Part shown: in pieces, positions 21,964-39,710 of the stretch | How the letters are laid out: every line of letters begins with the position of its first letter | Position numbering within the stretch: position 1 is the stretch's first letter | From: Piscicola geometra | Lineage: Eukaryota > Annelida > Clitellata > Hirudinida > Piscicolidae | Length of the DNA: 64,000 nt | Direction: 5' to 3' | Assembly (NCBI GenBank): GCA_943735955.1 | Contig: OX030960.1 | Coordinates: 7,782,361-7,846,360 of the forward strand | Made by a program: the position numbers and the translations under genes | Notes under the pieces: model-generated | Seen by the model: the letters and a program-made list of their open reading frames with translations, nothing else | Told to the model about the DNA's origin: nothing | Databases searched by the model: none

Positions 21964-24900
21964 GGAGAAGGGTAGAGGGGGGCAATGTTGAAAGAGTGTT
22001 GGAATAATAGCATGTCAATAGGTATAAACAGTACCAACAAAAATAAAACAGCAAAAACAACAACAAAACATATAAAAACACAAACATCAACAGCAACAAC
22101 AAACACATACAAAGCCGGAGGAGGTGACAGCGGCAAAGGTGGTCGAGGAGTAGGGAGCCCAAGCCACATCCTCCACCGAGCATCCCAAGTCGAACACGAA
22201 CATCGGTTCTCTTGATTATGCGTGTTTGTGTGGGTGTGTGTGTTTTTGTGTGTGTGTTATTGTGTTTGTGTGTGTTTGTGTGTGTATGTTTTATTGTGTG
22301 TGTGTGTATGTGTGTGTGTGTGTTTTTGTGTGTATGTATGTATAATCCTAAAACATTCAAACACATAACTTCACACGCACACGAAGAGAACAACAAACGT
22401 ACGTGGTCTTGGCAGAGATGTCCCATATCTTGATGGTCCAGTCAGCACTGCACGAGATGAAGATGTGAGGGTGGTACTCGTTCCACTGCACCTGTCGTTT
22501 GGCCATTTAGAAACATTAAATTAGGTAAATAATCAATTAATTAGTAATTGGAATGAAAAAAAGTAATTTGAAAAAATGTGCGTATAATAAAAATATTTTT
22601 TTCAAATTTGTTAAAAATAAATGAATTTTTAATTTTAATAAAAGATATTAAATTATTAGAAATTATAATTTTAAAATTAATTTTTAAAGTTTTATTAAAA
22701 TAAAAATACATAATTTATTAAACATTTCGAAATTAAATAGAGAAAAAATAATAATTAAATCCCTAATTAAATTATTTATAAATTAAACTGAGTTAAGCCT
22801 AAACAGATAGAGTTTCCAATCAAGTGGGCAGACACCTTGTAGACGCTGAGGTAGTGCGCCTTGTAGGAGATGAGGGGGTCGGTGTGCTGGACGTTGCACA
22901 CCAACACCTCCCCCTCCTTCGTGCCCACCACATAGAGGTTTTCCTTGGTGGGGTGGTGGTCGAGGCACATGCCCCCGTCTGTAGGGGGATGGATGCTTTG
23001 TGGGGTTGGATGCTTTGAGAGAGAAGGAGGGTGGATTATGAATGCTTTGTTGGTGGGTTGTGGGAGTATGTGGGTGTGAATGTGGATGGGAATGGTGATG
23101 GCGATAAGTGAATGACAATGTGGATCAAATTATATGAATCGAATCTGCATTTCAAAATTACGAATAGTTTTATAGCCCTGCAATACCTGACCAGACTAAT
23201 CTGTGTAATGCAACGCACAAGATAAACTCAATACAACAACAAAAAGCCCCTACACCACTAAACACCCCCACAACCACACTACACCACAACTACACACTAC
23301 AACAACACAAAATCCCCCCTTCCCCCCCCCCCCCACCCAAAGCCAAACAACACAACAACCAACTTGTGATCTCGATGTGCGTTCCTTCCACCTCGGGTGA
23401 CAAGAGGCCGACACAAGACAGCGTCATGAGACGTTGTGGCTGCAACTTGCTCTTGTTGACCGACCACATGAGCACCAGCCCATCGGAGGAGATCGAAGAG
23501 AGGATCAGATGCTCGTTTAAGTCTCTGCCTAGCCAACGGACCTGAGCGGTTGTCGTGCGGTCGTGGTTGGTTGGAGTGAAGTGGTGGTGATTGGATGATT
23601 TGATTGTGTAAATGTGGTGATAGGGTGAGTGTGGTGTAGTTGTGTTGATGAGGTTGATTGGCATGTAGTTGTGATTGTGGTAATTGGGATGTAGTTTTGG
23701 TAGTTGAAGGATAGGTGGTGATGTGTTGTGGAGTGGTTTCAGAGTTACGGCATCATTCCCAACACACAATAAATACCGTTAAAGACACTTGAAATTTTAA
23801 ATACCCAACCCTTACCCATCTCCCCTAACCCCAACTCTAACCCAACCTAACCCAAATCAACCCGAACCTAACCCAACCCTAACCCAACACTAGACCAACC
23901 ACAACCCATCACACCAAACCAAACACAACACTCCCCCCCCCTCCTCCACCTCCACCTCAACCTCCTCCTCCACCTCCTCCACCTCCTCCCCCTCCTCCCC
24001 CTCCACCTCCACCGCAAACCTGCCACACCGGATCGGTATGCTTGTCGTAGCAAGACGAAGTGACCCACGCCCTTTCTGACTTATTGAGGAGATTGTAAAT
24101 GGCGACGTTGCCGTCGTATAGGCCCACAGCGACGAGGTACGTCGTCGAGGAGTTGATGTGCAGGCTCATGACGCCCGAGTCGGTGTTGAAGGCGAATTCG
24201 GGGTAGGAGGGGTTCGAGAGGCTGTAGAAGACCATCTTGCCCGTTGATTGCTCCATGAAGTTGTCTGAGTGATGGGCATGGTTGTCTGAGTGATGGGCAT
24301 GGTTGTGGAAGGATGGTTGTGGAGTGATGGGCATGGTTGTGGAGTAATGGTTGTGGAGTGATGGGAATGGTTGTGGAGTGATGGGGATGGTTGTGGAGTG
24401 ATGGGGATGGTTGTGGAGTGATGGGAATGGTTGTGGAGTGATGGGAATGGTTGTGGAGTGATGGGGATGGTTGTGGAGTGATGGGGGTGGTTGTGAAGGG
24501 ATGGGGATGGTTGTGGAGTGATGGGGATGGTTGTGGAGTGATAGGGATGGTTGTGGAGTGATAGGGATGGTTGTGGAGTGATGGGGGTGGTTGTGGAGTG
24601 ATAGGGATGGTTGTGGAGTGATGGAGATGGTTGTGGAGTGATGGGGATGGTTGTGGAGTGATGGAGGTGGTTGTGGAGTGATGGGGGTGGTTGTGGAGTG
24701 ATGGAGGTGGTTGTGGAGTGATAGGGGTGGTTGTGGAGTAATGGGGATGGGTGTGGAGTGATGGGGATGGTTGTGGAGTGATGGGGATAGTTGTGAAGTG
24801 ATGGAGGTGGTTGTGGAGTGATGGGGGTGGTTGTGGAGTGATGGGGGTGGTTGTGGAGTGATGGAGATGGTTGTGGAGTGATGGGGATGGTTGTGGAGTG

Positions 24901-26861
24901 ATGGAGGTGGTTGTGGAGTGATGGGGGTGGTTGTGGAGTGATAGGGGTGGTTGTGGAGTGATGGGGGTGGTTGTGGAGCAATGGGGGTGGTTGTGGAGTA
25001 ATGGGGATGGGGGTGGAGTGATGGGGATGGTTGTGGAGTGATGGGCATGGTTGTGGAGTGATAGGGATGGTTGTGGAGGGATGGGGATGGTTGTGGAGTG
25101 ATGGAGACGGTTGTGGAGTGATGGGGGTGGTTGTGGAGTGATAAGGATGGTCGTGAAGTGATGAGGATGGTTGTGAAGGGATGGGGATGGTTGTGAAGTG
25201 ATAATTGGGTGGGTCAAAAGTTGCCTGAAGATGAGGGGGTTTATTGAGTTGGTTTGGGAGAGGGGAAGGGAATTGGGTTGTTGTGGAGTAGCGTAAGTGG
25301 GACAACTAGGTGGGTGTGAGTATTTTCATGGGTAGAATAGTTTGTGAGCTGTTTGGCAAGTTAAACTAACAAAACATCTCAATAGACCGGCTTAATGGGG
25401 CGGATAAATGGATTTTTTACCGGTTTAAATTAATCTCTCAAACTAGTGATCAAGACAAAATCTTCTCTTAGTCTCCCTAATCACCCCGAATCACCCCGAA
25501 TCATTCCTAATCATCCAGACAAATCATTCTTCACCATCCATCTCAAACCTCCCTCCTACTCCCTCCCCCTCACAAGAGCCCAGTCCAACGGCAAACATGT
25601 CGGGATAGCGATGGTTCCAGGAAAGACATGTCACCACCATCCTGCGCGTGTCCCTGCACCTGTTGTGGATGGATGGATGGATGGTGGATTGATGGATGGA
25701 TGGATGGGTGAATGGATGGTGGATTGTTGGATGGATTGATGGATTGATGAGTGGTGGATAGATGGTGGATGGATGGATGGATGGTGGATGGATGGATGGG
25801 TGAATGGATGGTGGATTGTTAGATGGATGGATAGATTGATGGGTGGTGGATAGATGGTGGATGGATGGATAGATGGAGGGATGGATGTGGATGATGAATG
25901 GTGCAAGATAAAGGTGTATGCGTGTGGGACTAATGGATGGTCTAAAATTTATGTACTTTAAATGATTATGGATAAATCATTATGGTTTTTAATATTAATA
26001 GTGATCAAGATAATAATGGAAATAATAATAATAATATAAAAAAATAAATAAAGATAATCATTATTATTATTAAAATAATAATACTAACAATACTTATTGG
26101 TAATTATTTAAAATTATATTTAATTATAATTTTCAATTGCAAACCTCACCTGAACCTCCACAGGGGCAGCAGCGTGCCCTTGGGAACTCTGAATTCGTCT
26201 GCCTCGTCCTCAAAGTACTTGAAGTCTGAGTGGATCATCATCGCCATCATCATAATCATGATCATCATCGTCATCATCATCATCATCATCGCCCTCATCA
26301 TCATCATCATCATCAGTACCAAAGGCGATGTCACTGTTGATGTTTAGTTGTATCATTCTCTCGATGATCTTGAGAGAGGGCACGATCTGGTCTACAAAGT
26401 TGGACGACGCCTGGCGATAGAAAAACAAAATAGTTCTGAATTGAACGTAATAACGGTTTTATTGATAGAGTTATTATTAAGTTAAATATACTTAGACCTG
26501 CTTATCAAAAATACCTCAATTTTAATTTAATTTACGGTATAATAATATTAATAAAAATAATAAATAATAATAATGCGTCAAAGAACGCAACTGAGGCGCC
26601 ACGTTGTGAAACCCCAGTATCATATACACTATGTATATCATAGATCATGTTTGCTGATATGGGGTTCGAACCAGCGACCTTTAAGTTGCAGGTCCAACGA
26701 CTTAACATTTAAGCTATTCCCGCTTCCCATATAAAAACTTATCAGTAGATAGCACCTCGAAGCGACCAGTGACGTCAGACTTCTTCTCCCTTCTCATCAG
26801 TGTCTTCTTCTCCTTCTCTTTCTGTTTTTCTTTCTCCTTTCGGTGATTGGGCATCGTGCGT

Positions 26862-26923
<62 letters not shown>

Positions 26924-29655
26924 TGTGTGGAACATCATTATCATCATCATAATCATCATCATCACCCTCATGGTCAGTAGCAATTAATGTTGAGTTTCCA
27001 TTCTACAACCGCAACCAACACAGCAACACCACACTTTCTACATCGCACAATAGCTTTTTAACCATAACACATCTCAACACAACACCACAACGAACAATTA
27101 CAAGCCATAATTACAACACAACACACGACAACACAAAACCACTACAACGAGACGCCACAACACCTGCCAACAACACACAACAAGCCACGACTACAAGACA
27201 CCCCTAAAAACCTCCAACACCCCTTTCTCTCCCTCATCACCAACCCCCATCACCACCTCCCACCCATCCTCCACCCAACCCACCACCATAACCACCCCCC
27301 CCCCCCGCCAACAACAAACCAGGGTCTCCCAGTTGTGGAGGTAGACGTCGTAGATGGTCCACTGGTTTACCGTGCCTGAGATCGTCTCAAAAGGCGTCTC
27401 TTCTGTCATCGTCTCTTTGTCCTGATGATGATGATGGTGGTGATGATGATGATAGTATGGGAAGGGGCAGGATGATGATGATGATGATGGTGGGGATGAT
27501 GACGATGTTAATGATAATGATGATTAGAAGGCCATGTTAAGATGAGAAAAAGAATGGGAAAAAATAATAATAAAGGAAAAACAAGATGGAGGATTAGGAA
27601 AGATGGAAACAAGATGGAAGATTAGGAAAGATGGAAACAAGATGGAGGATTAGGAAAGATGGAAACAAGATGGAGGATTAGGAAAGATGGAAACAAGATG
27701 GAGGATTAGGAAAGATGGAAACAAGATGGAGGATTAGGAAAGATGGAAACAAGATGGAGGATTAGGAAAGATGGAAACAAGATGGAGGATTAGGAAAGAT
27801 GGAAAAAAAGAGAAGAGAAGAAGAAAAGTGAAGGAGGAAAAAAAGAGAAAAAGAAGGGAAATGAAAAAGGAGAGAGTGAGAGAAGGAAGAGAGACCTTGG
27901 AGCGCATGTAGAAGGTCTGGGTGGCTCGGTCTCTGAAGTCGAACTGGTTCTTCATCTTGCGAGGCTTCACCACCAACGACGAGTTCTCCACGCCCTTCAC
28001 TTGCTGTGGCCACGTGGTGTGGGTGGTGGTGGTGGTGGTGGTGGGATGGTATGGGTAGGTGGTGGTGGTGGTGGGACGGGTAAGTGGTGGTGGTGGCCAC
28101 GTGGTGTGGGTGGTGGTGGTGGTGGTGGGATGGTATGGGTAGGTGGTGGTGGTGGTGGGACGGGTAAGTGGTGGTGGTGGCCACGTGGTGTGGGTAAGTG
28201 GTGGTGGTGGTGGGATGGGTAAGTGGTGGTGGTGGTGGTGGGATGGGTAAGTGGTGGTGGTGGCCACGTGGTGTGGGTAAGTGGTGGTGGGATGGTATGG
28301 GTAAGTGATGGTGGTGGTGGGATGGGTAAGTGGTGGTGGGATGGTATGGGTAAGTGATGGTGGTGGTGGGATGGCTAGGTGGTGGTGGGATGGCTAGGTG
28401 GTAGTGGTGGTGGTGGTGGGATGGGTAAGTGCTGGTGGTGTTTTTAAAATGTGTCTTTTGGATACCGTTTCAAAAAGAAAGATTCAAGGAAACACAAGAA
28501 TTTGGAAAGTCCGTGAAATATGCCTTTTAGGGTACTGACCATGGCTATTTCTTCCTCTTCTTCCTCTTCCTCATCCCCCTCCTCTTCATCTCCCTCCTCC
28601 TCCTCAGGTGCCTCCTCCAACTCCTCTAGTTCCTCCTCCTCTTCCTCAAAAAAGGATGAACTCTTGAAGCCTGCGTCTTCTTCGTTCTCTTCTTTTTTTA
28701 TTAGGTCGATTAAATGAAAAATATAACAAAATACTTTTTTTAAAGATTATTTAAAATATTAAAACAAAAGTAAACTACATTATAAGTATTGTCTACACAT
28801 TATTCTGTTATCTGAATACTTTAGTCGCACTTTACAAATAAGCAGACGACAAATGCAAAAAGAGCGGTATTCCACCGTTAGTGTATTCGAAGAGGGGAAG
28901 GAGGTGTGCTTGTGTCGAGATGAACTCCGCCATGTGCTTGATAGGCTCAACTTTCTCGTAACAGTTTGTCTGGAATTTTTTTCTCAAGAATTGAATTCTT
29001 CATAGCTGCTATTATAATATAAAAACACTATCAATCAATCATTAAAATAGTCTTTTGTTTTTAATGTATGTATTTAAGCTTTAAATTTTAAAGTATTTCA
29101 AACTTGTAAAGTTGTTTTTTTGGTTCTATATAAATGTCGAATACCCTGTAGGCATAATGAACACTGTCGGTTATAGCTTTCGGATCCATAGTGATCAACA
29201 TGTTTAGAACCTCTTTCTTCAAGTCCTTCAGACATTTTCGTTGTTAAATTTAAAAAACTAAAAAACTTTATAAAAATTTGATCAAAGATAAAAACATAAA
29301 TAAAATAATAGAATTAATAAAGATTTGAAAAAAATAACTTCAGTTGACAATTCCAACTGGTCAAAGGGCCTGACGTAAGTGAAGTTCTGTGGAAGGGGAG
29401 AAGTAGAAATAACTTATACAATATACTTTTTAACAATAACTTTAGAAGAAACATTTCAAAAAAATGTCATGGAAAAACTTAGTTACTGCTTACATCAGGC
29501 AAACTTATTTCGTGGCCATCAGGTCCTTCAACTTCCTCATACTCTTGAACCTGAAATATTCATTAAAAACGTCGAATTATTTTTTTAACAAATTAACTAA
29601 TTTTTAGTTTCAATTTTTACCTTTTGTTGTTCTTTTAGCTCCTTCATGAATTTGT
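20906..29655 (-). CDS. DNAI1: Axonemal dynein intermediate chain 1 (first exon missing)
   Basis: Twenty exons on the complement: 29621-29655, 29494-29550, 29339-29386, 29145-29225, 28876-28969, 28540-28691, 27896-28003, 27320-27421, 26756-26836, 26320-26410, 26150-26225, 25574-25653, 24020-24264, 23364-23541, 22836-22978, 22403-22491, 22111-22210, 21749-21882, 21486-21540, 20906-21040. Phases agree and give about 694 residues without the first exon (human 699). It is a structural chain of the outer dynein arm of motile cilia. Visible: VRPFDQLEL; a Glu-rich acidic stretch; [48 protein letters not shown] then [11 protein letters not shown] repeats follow ([91 protein letters not shown]). The C-terminus [17 protein letters not shown] differs from vertebrates. 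An incoming phase-1 first exon should lie above 29655. Confidence 0.95.
21045..21417 (+). repeat. GGTTGGGTGGATGGCT minisatellite
   Basis: Degenerate TGGTTGGGTGGATGG units. Read in the sense of DNAI1 it is C/A-rich and abuts the acceptor of the last exon. Confidence 0.85.
21890..22345 (+). repeat. GT-rich microsatellite runs
   Basis: (GT)n runs at 21890-21960 and 22225-22345 lie on the acceptor sides of two DNAI1 introns, where they read as CA repeats in the sense of the gene. Confidence 0.8.
24270..25206 (+). repeat. 20-bp minisatellite ATGGTTGTGGAGTGATGGGG
   Basis: About 46 head-to-t tandem 20-bp units with point variants, exactly three per 60 bases. It occupies the acceptor side of the DNAI1 intron 24265-25573. 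In the sense of the gene it is C/A-rich, has no stop in any frame and reads open into the exon at 24264. Confidence 0.95.
25665..25880 (+). repeat. (GGAT)n minisatellite
   Basis: ATGGATGGATGG with GTGGATTGATGG interruptions, directly upstream (in gene sense) of the DNAI1 exon 25574-25653. Confidence 0.85.
26226..26319 (-). repeat. 94-nt ATG/GAT-repeat intron of DNAI1
   Basis: One of the shortest DNAI1 introns. In gene sense it is GTACTGATGATG... to CCACTCAG and almost entirely GAT repeats. Its length is not a multiple of three, so retention would shift the frame before [12 protein letters not shown]. Confidence 0.75.
26562..26729 (-). mobile_element. tRNA-derived SINE, copy 1
   Basis: Read on the minus strand from 26729, it has a tRNA-like head with an A-box-like part (TAGCTTAAATGTTAAG) and a perfect B box (GGTTCGAACCC). 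GTCGTTGGACCTGCAACTTA lies between them. The body has GAGGCGCCAC and the palindromic CATATACA/TGTATATCAT, and it ends in an ATT repeat tail. It lies in a DNAI1 intron in the sense of the gene. Copies at 62583 and 11088 define the family. Confidence 0.8.
26863..26921 (+). repeat. (ATC)n microsatellite
   Basis: About 20 perfect ATC units in a DNAI1 intron, shortly upstream (gene sense) of the exon 26756-26836. Confidence 0.9.
27584..27806 (+). repeat. 28-bp tandem repeat
   Basis: About eight near-perfect copies of GATGGAGGATTAGGAAAGAT plus GGAAACAA in a DNAI1 intron. Confidence 0.95.
28011..28432 (+). repeat. GGTGGTGGGATGGGTAAGT minisatellite
   Basis: G/T-rich degenerate units with three copies of GGTGGCCACGTGGTGTGGGT. 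In DNAI1 sense it is C/A-rich and abuts the acceptor of exon 27896-28003. Confidence 0.85.
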
Positions 29656-30094
29656 CTGAATAAATTCGTTTTAAACAGAACTACCACAATGTTCGTAAAC
29701 CTGGAGACGCAGTGATGTGGTAAACACTTTTAAAATGTTTAAGTAAATAAATTATATTTTTTAATTAGGAATAATTTTATGATTTTTAAAACTTTAGTAT
29801 AATCATTTTTTGCACAAACGCATTTTTAATGAAAGATCCTTTTAAATCGACAGTTTGAAGAGAGCTGAGAAAAAGGTAAAATTCATTACATATGAGATTA
29901 TTTTTTACTTTTATAATGATATAATTTTAACATTTCCAGTAGATTTAAAATAAATATTAAGTCATCGCTACAAGATCGTGTAAGCAAACAGAGTAGAGAT
30001 TTAACCATTGGTGATACTGTTTGTATCAATACTTTTAAGTTTTAACAAATATGCCTTGAAAATCATTCACAAATAATTAATCAAAGACGACAAG
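29656..30094. promoter_or_regulatory. Divergent DNAI1/FAM149 upstream region
   Basis: 439 bp of AT-rich sequence. It should hold the missing DNAI1 first exon and both promoters. Short ATG stretches on the minus strand at about 30070 and 30015 end in phase-1 GT donors, but neither gives a convincing N-terminus. Confidence 0.4.
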
Positions 30095-35384
<5,290 letters not shown>

Positions 35385-36456
35385 AGGGGAATAAAAGGAA
35401 GAAAGAAAATCACGAAGATTCAAAGCTTGTGGGAGAGGAGGGGGGAAGGTTAGTAACTAAATAAGGTGGGGTGGTATCGCTGATAATGATAGCAGCGATG
35501 GTGATGGTGATGATACAAGAAAAGACAGTTGAACTTCCGGCGATAGATAAATTGTTTTACAATGAAGAACCGGAAGTGAGGTGAGTGATGAGAGACAGCA
35601 TGCTATGGAGGAAGCATGCCTTTAGGGTCAGAGACATGGGGGTTTTTCCCAATGGTTTTCCCAACGTTTCAGTGTTGGTAATGATACTAGTTATGGTAGT
35701 GGTCATGATAGTAGTTGTGGTTTTAGCCATGGTACTAGTTATGATAGTAGTTTCACTTTGAATTGGTCGTCAAACTCGTCTGTGTTTACGGCATTTAAAA
35801 ATGTTTTTAAATAAATAATTAACACAATTAATTAAGTGTTTAATTATTTTCATGGTAAAAATTAACGGAGAGTATATCTTAAAATAAAGTGTTTTGCTAT
35901 TAATTTCCTTCTAAATGCATGCGTGCATGGCCTGTTAAATCTTTTTCTTCAACGCCTCACTAAAACCTCATTACCACGTTAATATTCTTTCGTGGACGAC
36001 ACAACATTGCACTCACGCACGCATACACACATGCACACACACACGCACACATACCAAGCATGCTATAACAGGTAATGCATGGCACTTTATCCATCCCCCT
36101 CATCCCATAACTTTTAAACTAATCCATCATACCCCCCTCCACCCCCATAATTCAAAATGTAACCCATAACACTTCTCCCCTCCCCCACCACCCCCATATC
36201 CATCAATGTAATCCACTTGCATATGCATTATCTCAAATTCTTTTTCATAACCTTTCCATGAATGTTTTTCCATGACTTTCCATGGCAGGCTGGTCGATAA
36301 TGAAGAAGGCATTGTCTTGGAATTATTTTTTTATCTGGACTTTCTAATTTTTAAAATGTATAATGCGATAGATTGACGCTATAAATATTTTTCTTTAGAA
36401 TAATTTATTGTTCTTTTTTATCATTGTTATTGTTATTTTATTTTTTTATATGACAG
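35385..36456 (+). other. Intron or intergenic spacer within the FAM149 locus
   Basis: Mostly AT-rich. One stretch at about 35510-35572 reads VELPAIDKLFYNEEPE and ends at GTGAGG/GTGAGT donors, so it may be a small exon joining 35384 upstream to 36457 downstream. Evidence is weak. A degenerate GATACTAGTTATGGTAGT repeat lies at 35670-35755. Confidence 0.35.
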
Positions 36457-36557
36457 ACGAACAAAAGATCAGGAGAAAATGATGGCTTTGAAAACAATAA
36501 ATACACGCAAACAAAGACGATTGGAAACAACAGGGTTAACATCAACAACATCAACAG

Positions 36558-36589
<32 letters not shown>

Positions 36590-38775
36590 GCAACAACATC
36601 AACAACATCAACAACAACAATAACAACATCAGTGGCAACAACAACAACAACACAAGCGGTAACATTGGCAGCAGTAGGGAATCCACTACACTCACCTCCT
36701 TGTTCAAACACCTGTCTGCTGGCAACAACAACAACAACAACATTAACAACAACAACAGCTACAACTTTCAGGCCATATATGGCAGCGCTAGGAAGTTCAG
36801 CAATGTTTCAAAAAGCAACAACTACAGCAGCAAAAGCAGCGACGACAAAGCGGCATACAGAAGCTACAACAACAAACACAACATCAACAACAAACACAAC
36901 AACAACAACAACTACTGTCCGACCGCTAAGTTGAATCGGCCCAGCTCCACACACACCATCGACAGGAACCGAGTAATTTTGCGGGGAAAAAATTTATTGT
37001 TTTTTTTATAAAATTAATAAACGAATAAATAAATAAATAAATGTTATATTATGTTATTCTTGATAGTAATAATTAATTCTTTTTATTTATTTAACACATT
37101 TAATATTATCTTTTATGACGGACGCAGAACCACTCAAGGCTTGCTGATCACCGCGGCAGCAGGAATGTCTCAATAATTCTACCCAGTCAGTACTAGTACT
37201 ACTAGTACTCATATTTCTATGCACCACTAGTACTACTATTTCTATGTACTACTAGTACTACTATTTCTATGTACTACTAGTACATTGGTGTTTCGTCTCT
37301 GTAGAGCTTTTCTTGAGTAGATAATCTCAATACCATTTAGTATTAAAAATTGTTATAATATATTTTAAAGATTTAAAATTCAATAGTGATTTAATAAATC
37401 ATTCGTTTGTAGACATAGTAGAGACGCGGTCAGATCACCATTTGTTGTTGAGTGGCGTCGTGGTGGAGACGTCGTCCCTCCACCTCCCCACTCCTCCCTC
37501 CTCCTTCTCGTCCACCCATCCAGCCCCTCACAAACAACCCTCCCCCTTCCACCCCATCCAACCCCTCTCGAAAAATTCGTCTACCCACTCTGCACAACAC
37601 GCCACCAAACAACTATTCGTTACACAACCGCATATCAAACAACAACTTCAACTACAGCAACAACAACAACAACATAGTACAACGCAACAACATACTAACG
37701 CACACGCGCAACTCAACATTATTCTACAACACACCGATCATGCACAGCCCAATACAACAACTCAAAACACAACATCTCAACAACTACAACAACAGCAACC
37801 ATCATTTCAACAACAACAACAATCTCAACACAAACATCGTAGGCGACACAGTAATGCTTCGTCAAATTCAAATTTCCTTCTTCCTAAAAATGACGGTTTG
37901 ATTTTAGTGACAAATTAATTTATTTAAGATACTTAATTCCTAATCATTTTATAATTAATTAAAAATACTCAATAATTAATTCATAATACTCTTTTATTTT
38001 GTAAACCCACTCACTCTTTATAAACGCCCATAAGTTTTTTGTTTTTACTTTTAACCTTAGTTTTTAAATAGTTTTAAATGAAATAGGTAGTTTAATTGAT
38101 AAATTTTGTTATTTTTTGTTCAGATCATCCTGAGTTCTCATAAGTTAGTAATATTTTTTTTTTTAAATAACACAAAAATATTGATAAAAATAATGTTATT
38201 TAATCGCAAAATCACAACACCATCACTTCATCACCTTCACGACCACGCTACCACTACCACACTACAACCACCACATTACAAAAACCACTACAACTACATC
38301 ATTACCACCAGACTAAAACTACCACACTACAACAACTTCACTACAACCATCATACTACATCAATCATACTACAACCACCACACCACAAAAACCACACCGT
38401 TACCACCATACTAAAACCACTAAAACTACACTACAACAACCCCACCGCCGCTATCACGCCACAACAACAATAACCACGCCACCTCAACAACCACAGCGAC
38501 TTCCTTCTACCGCTCAGAAGGCAGGAGGCCTCTTGTGTTGAGGTCGTTGAAGGCTAGGCTGGCCACGTCTCCCTACAACTCCCCATACAACCACCCCAAC
38601 TATTCAGAAGAAATTAGTGAGTTTGCCTACCTATTTGAGTCTTTTCACATTTTAATTATTTGATTTTTAATTGGTTTGATTGTTCTTTTAATTCATTAAT
38701 CAATTAACTATCTTTTCAATTAAACTTCCAGACCAATTGATAAAATCCAAGTCGAAATACCAACTGATAATCTAA
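36457..38775 (+). CDS. Downstream exons, likely alternative 3' end of FAM149 or a separate gene
   Basis: Five exons join in phase: 36457-36972, 37128-37185, 37413-37850, 38497-38616, 38732-38775, about 392 residues ending SEEINQLIKSKSKYQLII. The first starts in phase 0 after TATGACAG and has no own convincing start. It reads TNKRSGENDGFENNKYTQTK and then Asn-rich sequence with islands such as SRESTTLTSLFKHLSAG and RPSSTHTIDRN. The third is Gln/Pro/His-rich. The fourth, GRRPLVLRSLKARLATSPYN, looks truly conserved. The Asn/Gln-rich style matches FAM149 exons 7-9, which suggests one gene with two ends. No domain is recognised. A separate start between 35385 and 36456 cannot be excluded. Confidence 0.5.
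37190..37281 (+). repeat. 25-bp tandem repeat
   Basis: About three copies of CTATGTACTACTAGTACTAC plus TATTT, starting at the donor of the small exon 37128-37185. Confidence 0.8.
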
Positions 38776-39710
38776 AAAAAGACTCTAGCACATATTTACC
38801 CTATCGATATTCTACATGGTAGATAGCTCGCCATGCTGTTGTCTTTCCATCGAAAGCCCATCGACTTATCGTCGTTACAATTTCTCGGAGCTTTTTTTAC
38901 ATAGTTTTTTTCTATTCTTTTTTAAAACATATTCGACGTTTAATGTCATTAAAACTGCGATATTATCTCCTTCTATTTGTTAGTTTGCCTTTGTGATAGA
39001 TTCGTCGTGATCTAGTTTCTATTTTACTTACGTGCGTATCAATTAATCAAATATTCGTTCGTGAATATATATCCATGGTCGTTGTCTTTATGTAGTTTTC
39101 AAGGAACAAATGGTATTTCATGATGGCTGACACATTGCTAAGTGATAATGTACCCTCAATGTAACAGCATGCTCATCCATCTATTCCACATTTAGGAAGC
39201 CTTTCCGTGCATTTCCCTCTCAAGATTCCTCGTGTACTTGATTAATGGTCATCTACTCCCGCTGTGCGATCTTATTTTAAATAGATTTTCTCAATAAAAA
39301 TCTTGCAAAGACAAATGGAATTTTGAAGAATAGTTGTGGGCTAGATTGATTGGAGAGGTGTTGACAATACCGCATTGTATAACGAATTAATTTTATACTC
39401 AGTCAAGATGGTAGGGTCGAATGGTTATAATACCAATCGGTTTACACTGTTTTAATATATATAAAAATGAGATTTTACAGGGACTCACGCTTCGATCATC
39501 GTGAATCCCAGTGTAGGAAAATTAATTCCAAAAAGTGAATTTCAGAGGTACAAAGTGCGTCTTATACATGGTGTTTTATGGTAAATACTAGATGATTTCT
39601 TAATAAAAATGCTTCAAAACATTTTTACCCATTAGTAACTACAAATTTCTTCAAAAAGTGTTTTCTCCATAAAAAAGCTCTTCAACATTAAACAAAACAA
39701 GATAGAAAAT
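38776..39710. other. Tail-to-tail intergenic region
   Basis: 935 bp between the last FAM149-locus exon and the PP1-type gene. AT-rich; no open frame or recognised element. Confidence 0.5.

Noticed and set aside
23820..23890. Possible telomere-derived sequence (CCTAACCC-like)
   Set aside because: Too degenerate to separate from the general C/A-rich or G-rich intron-end composition.
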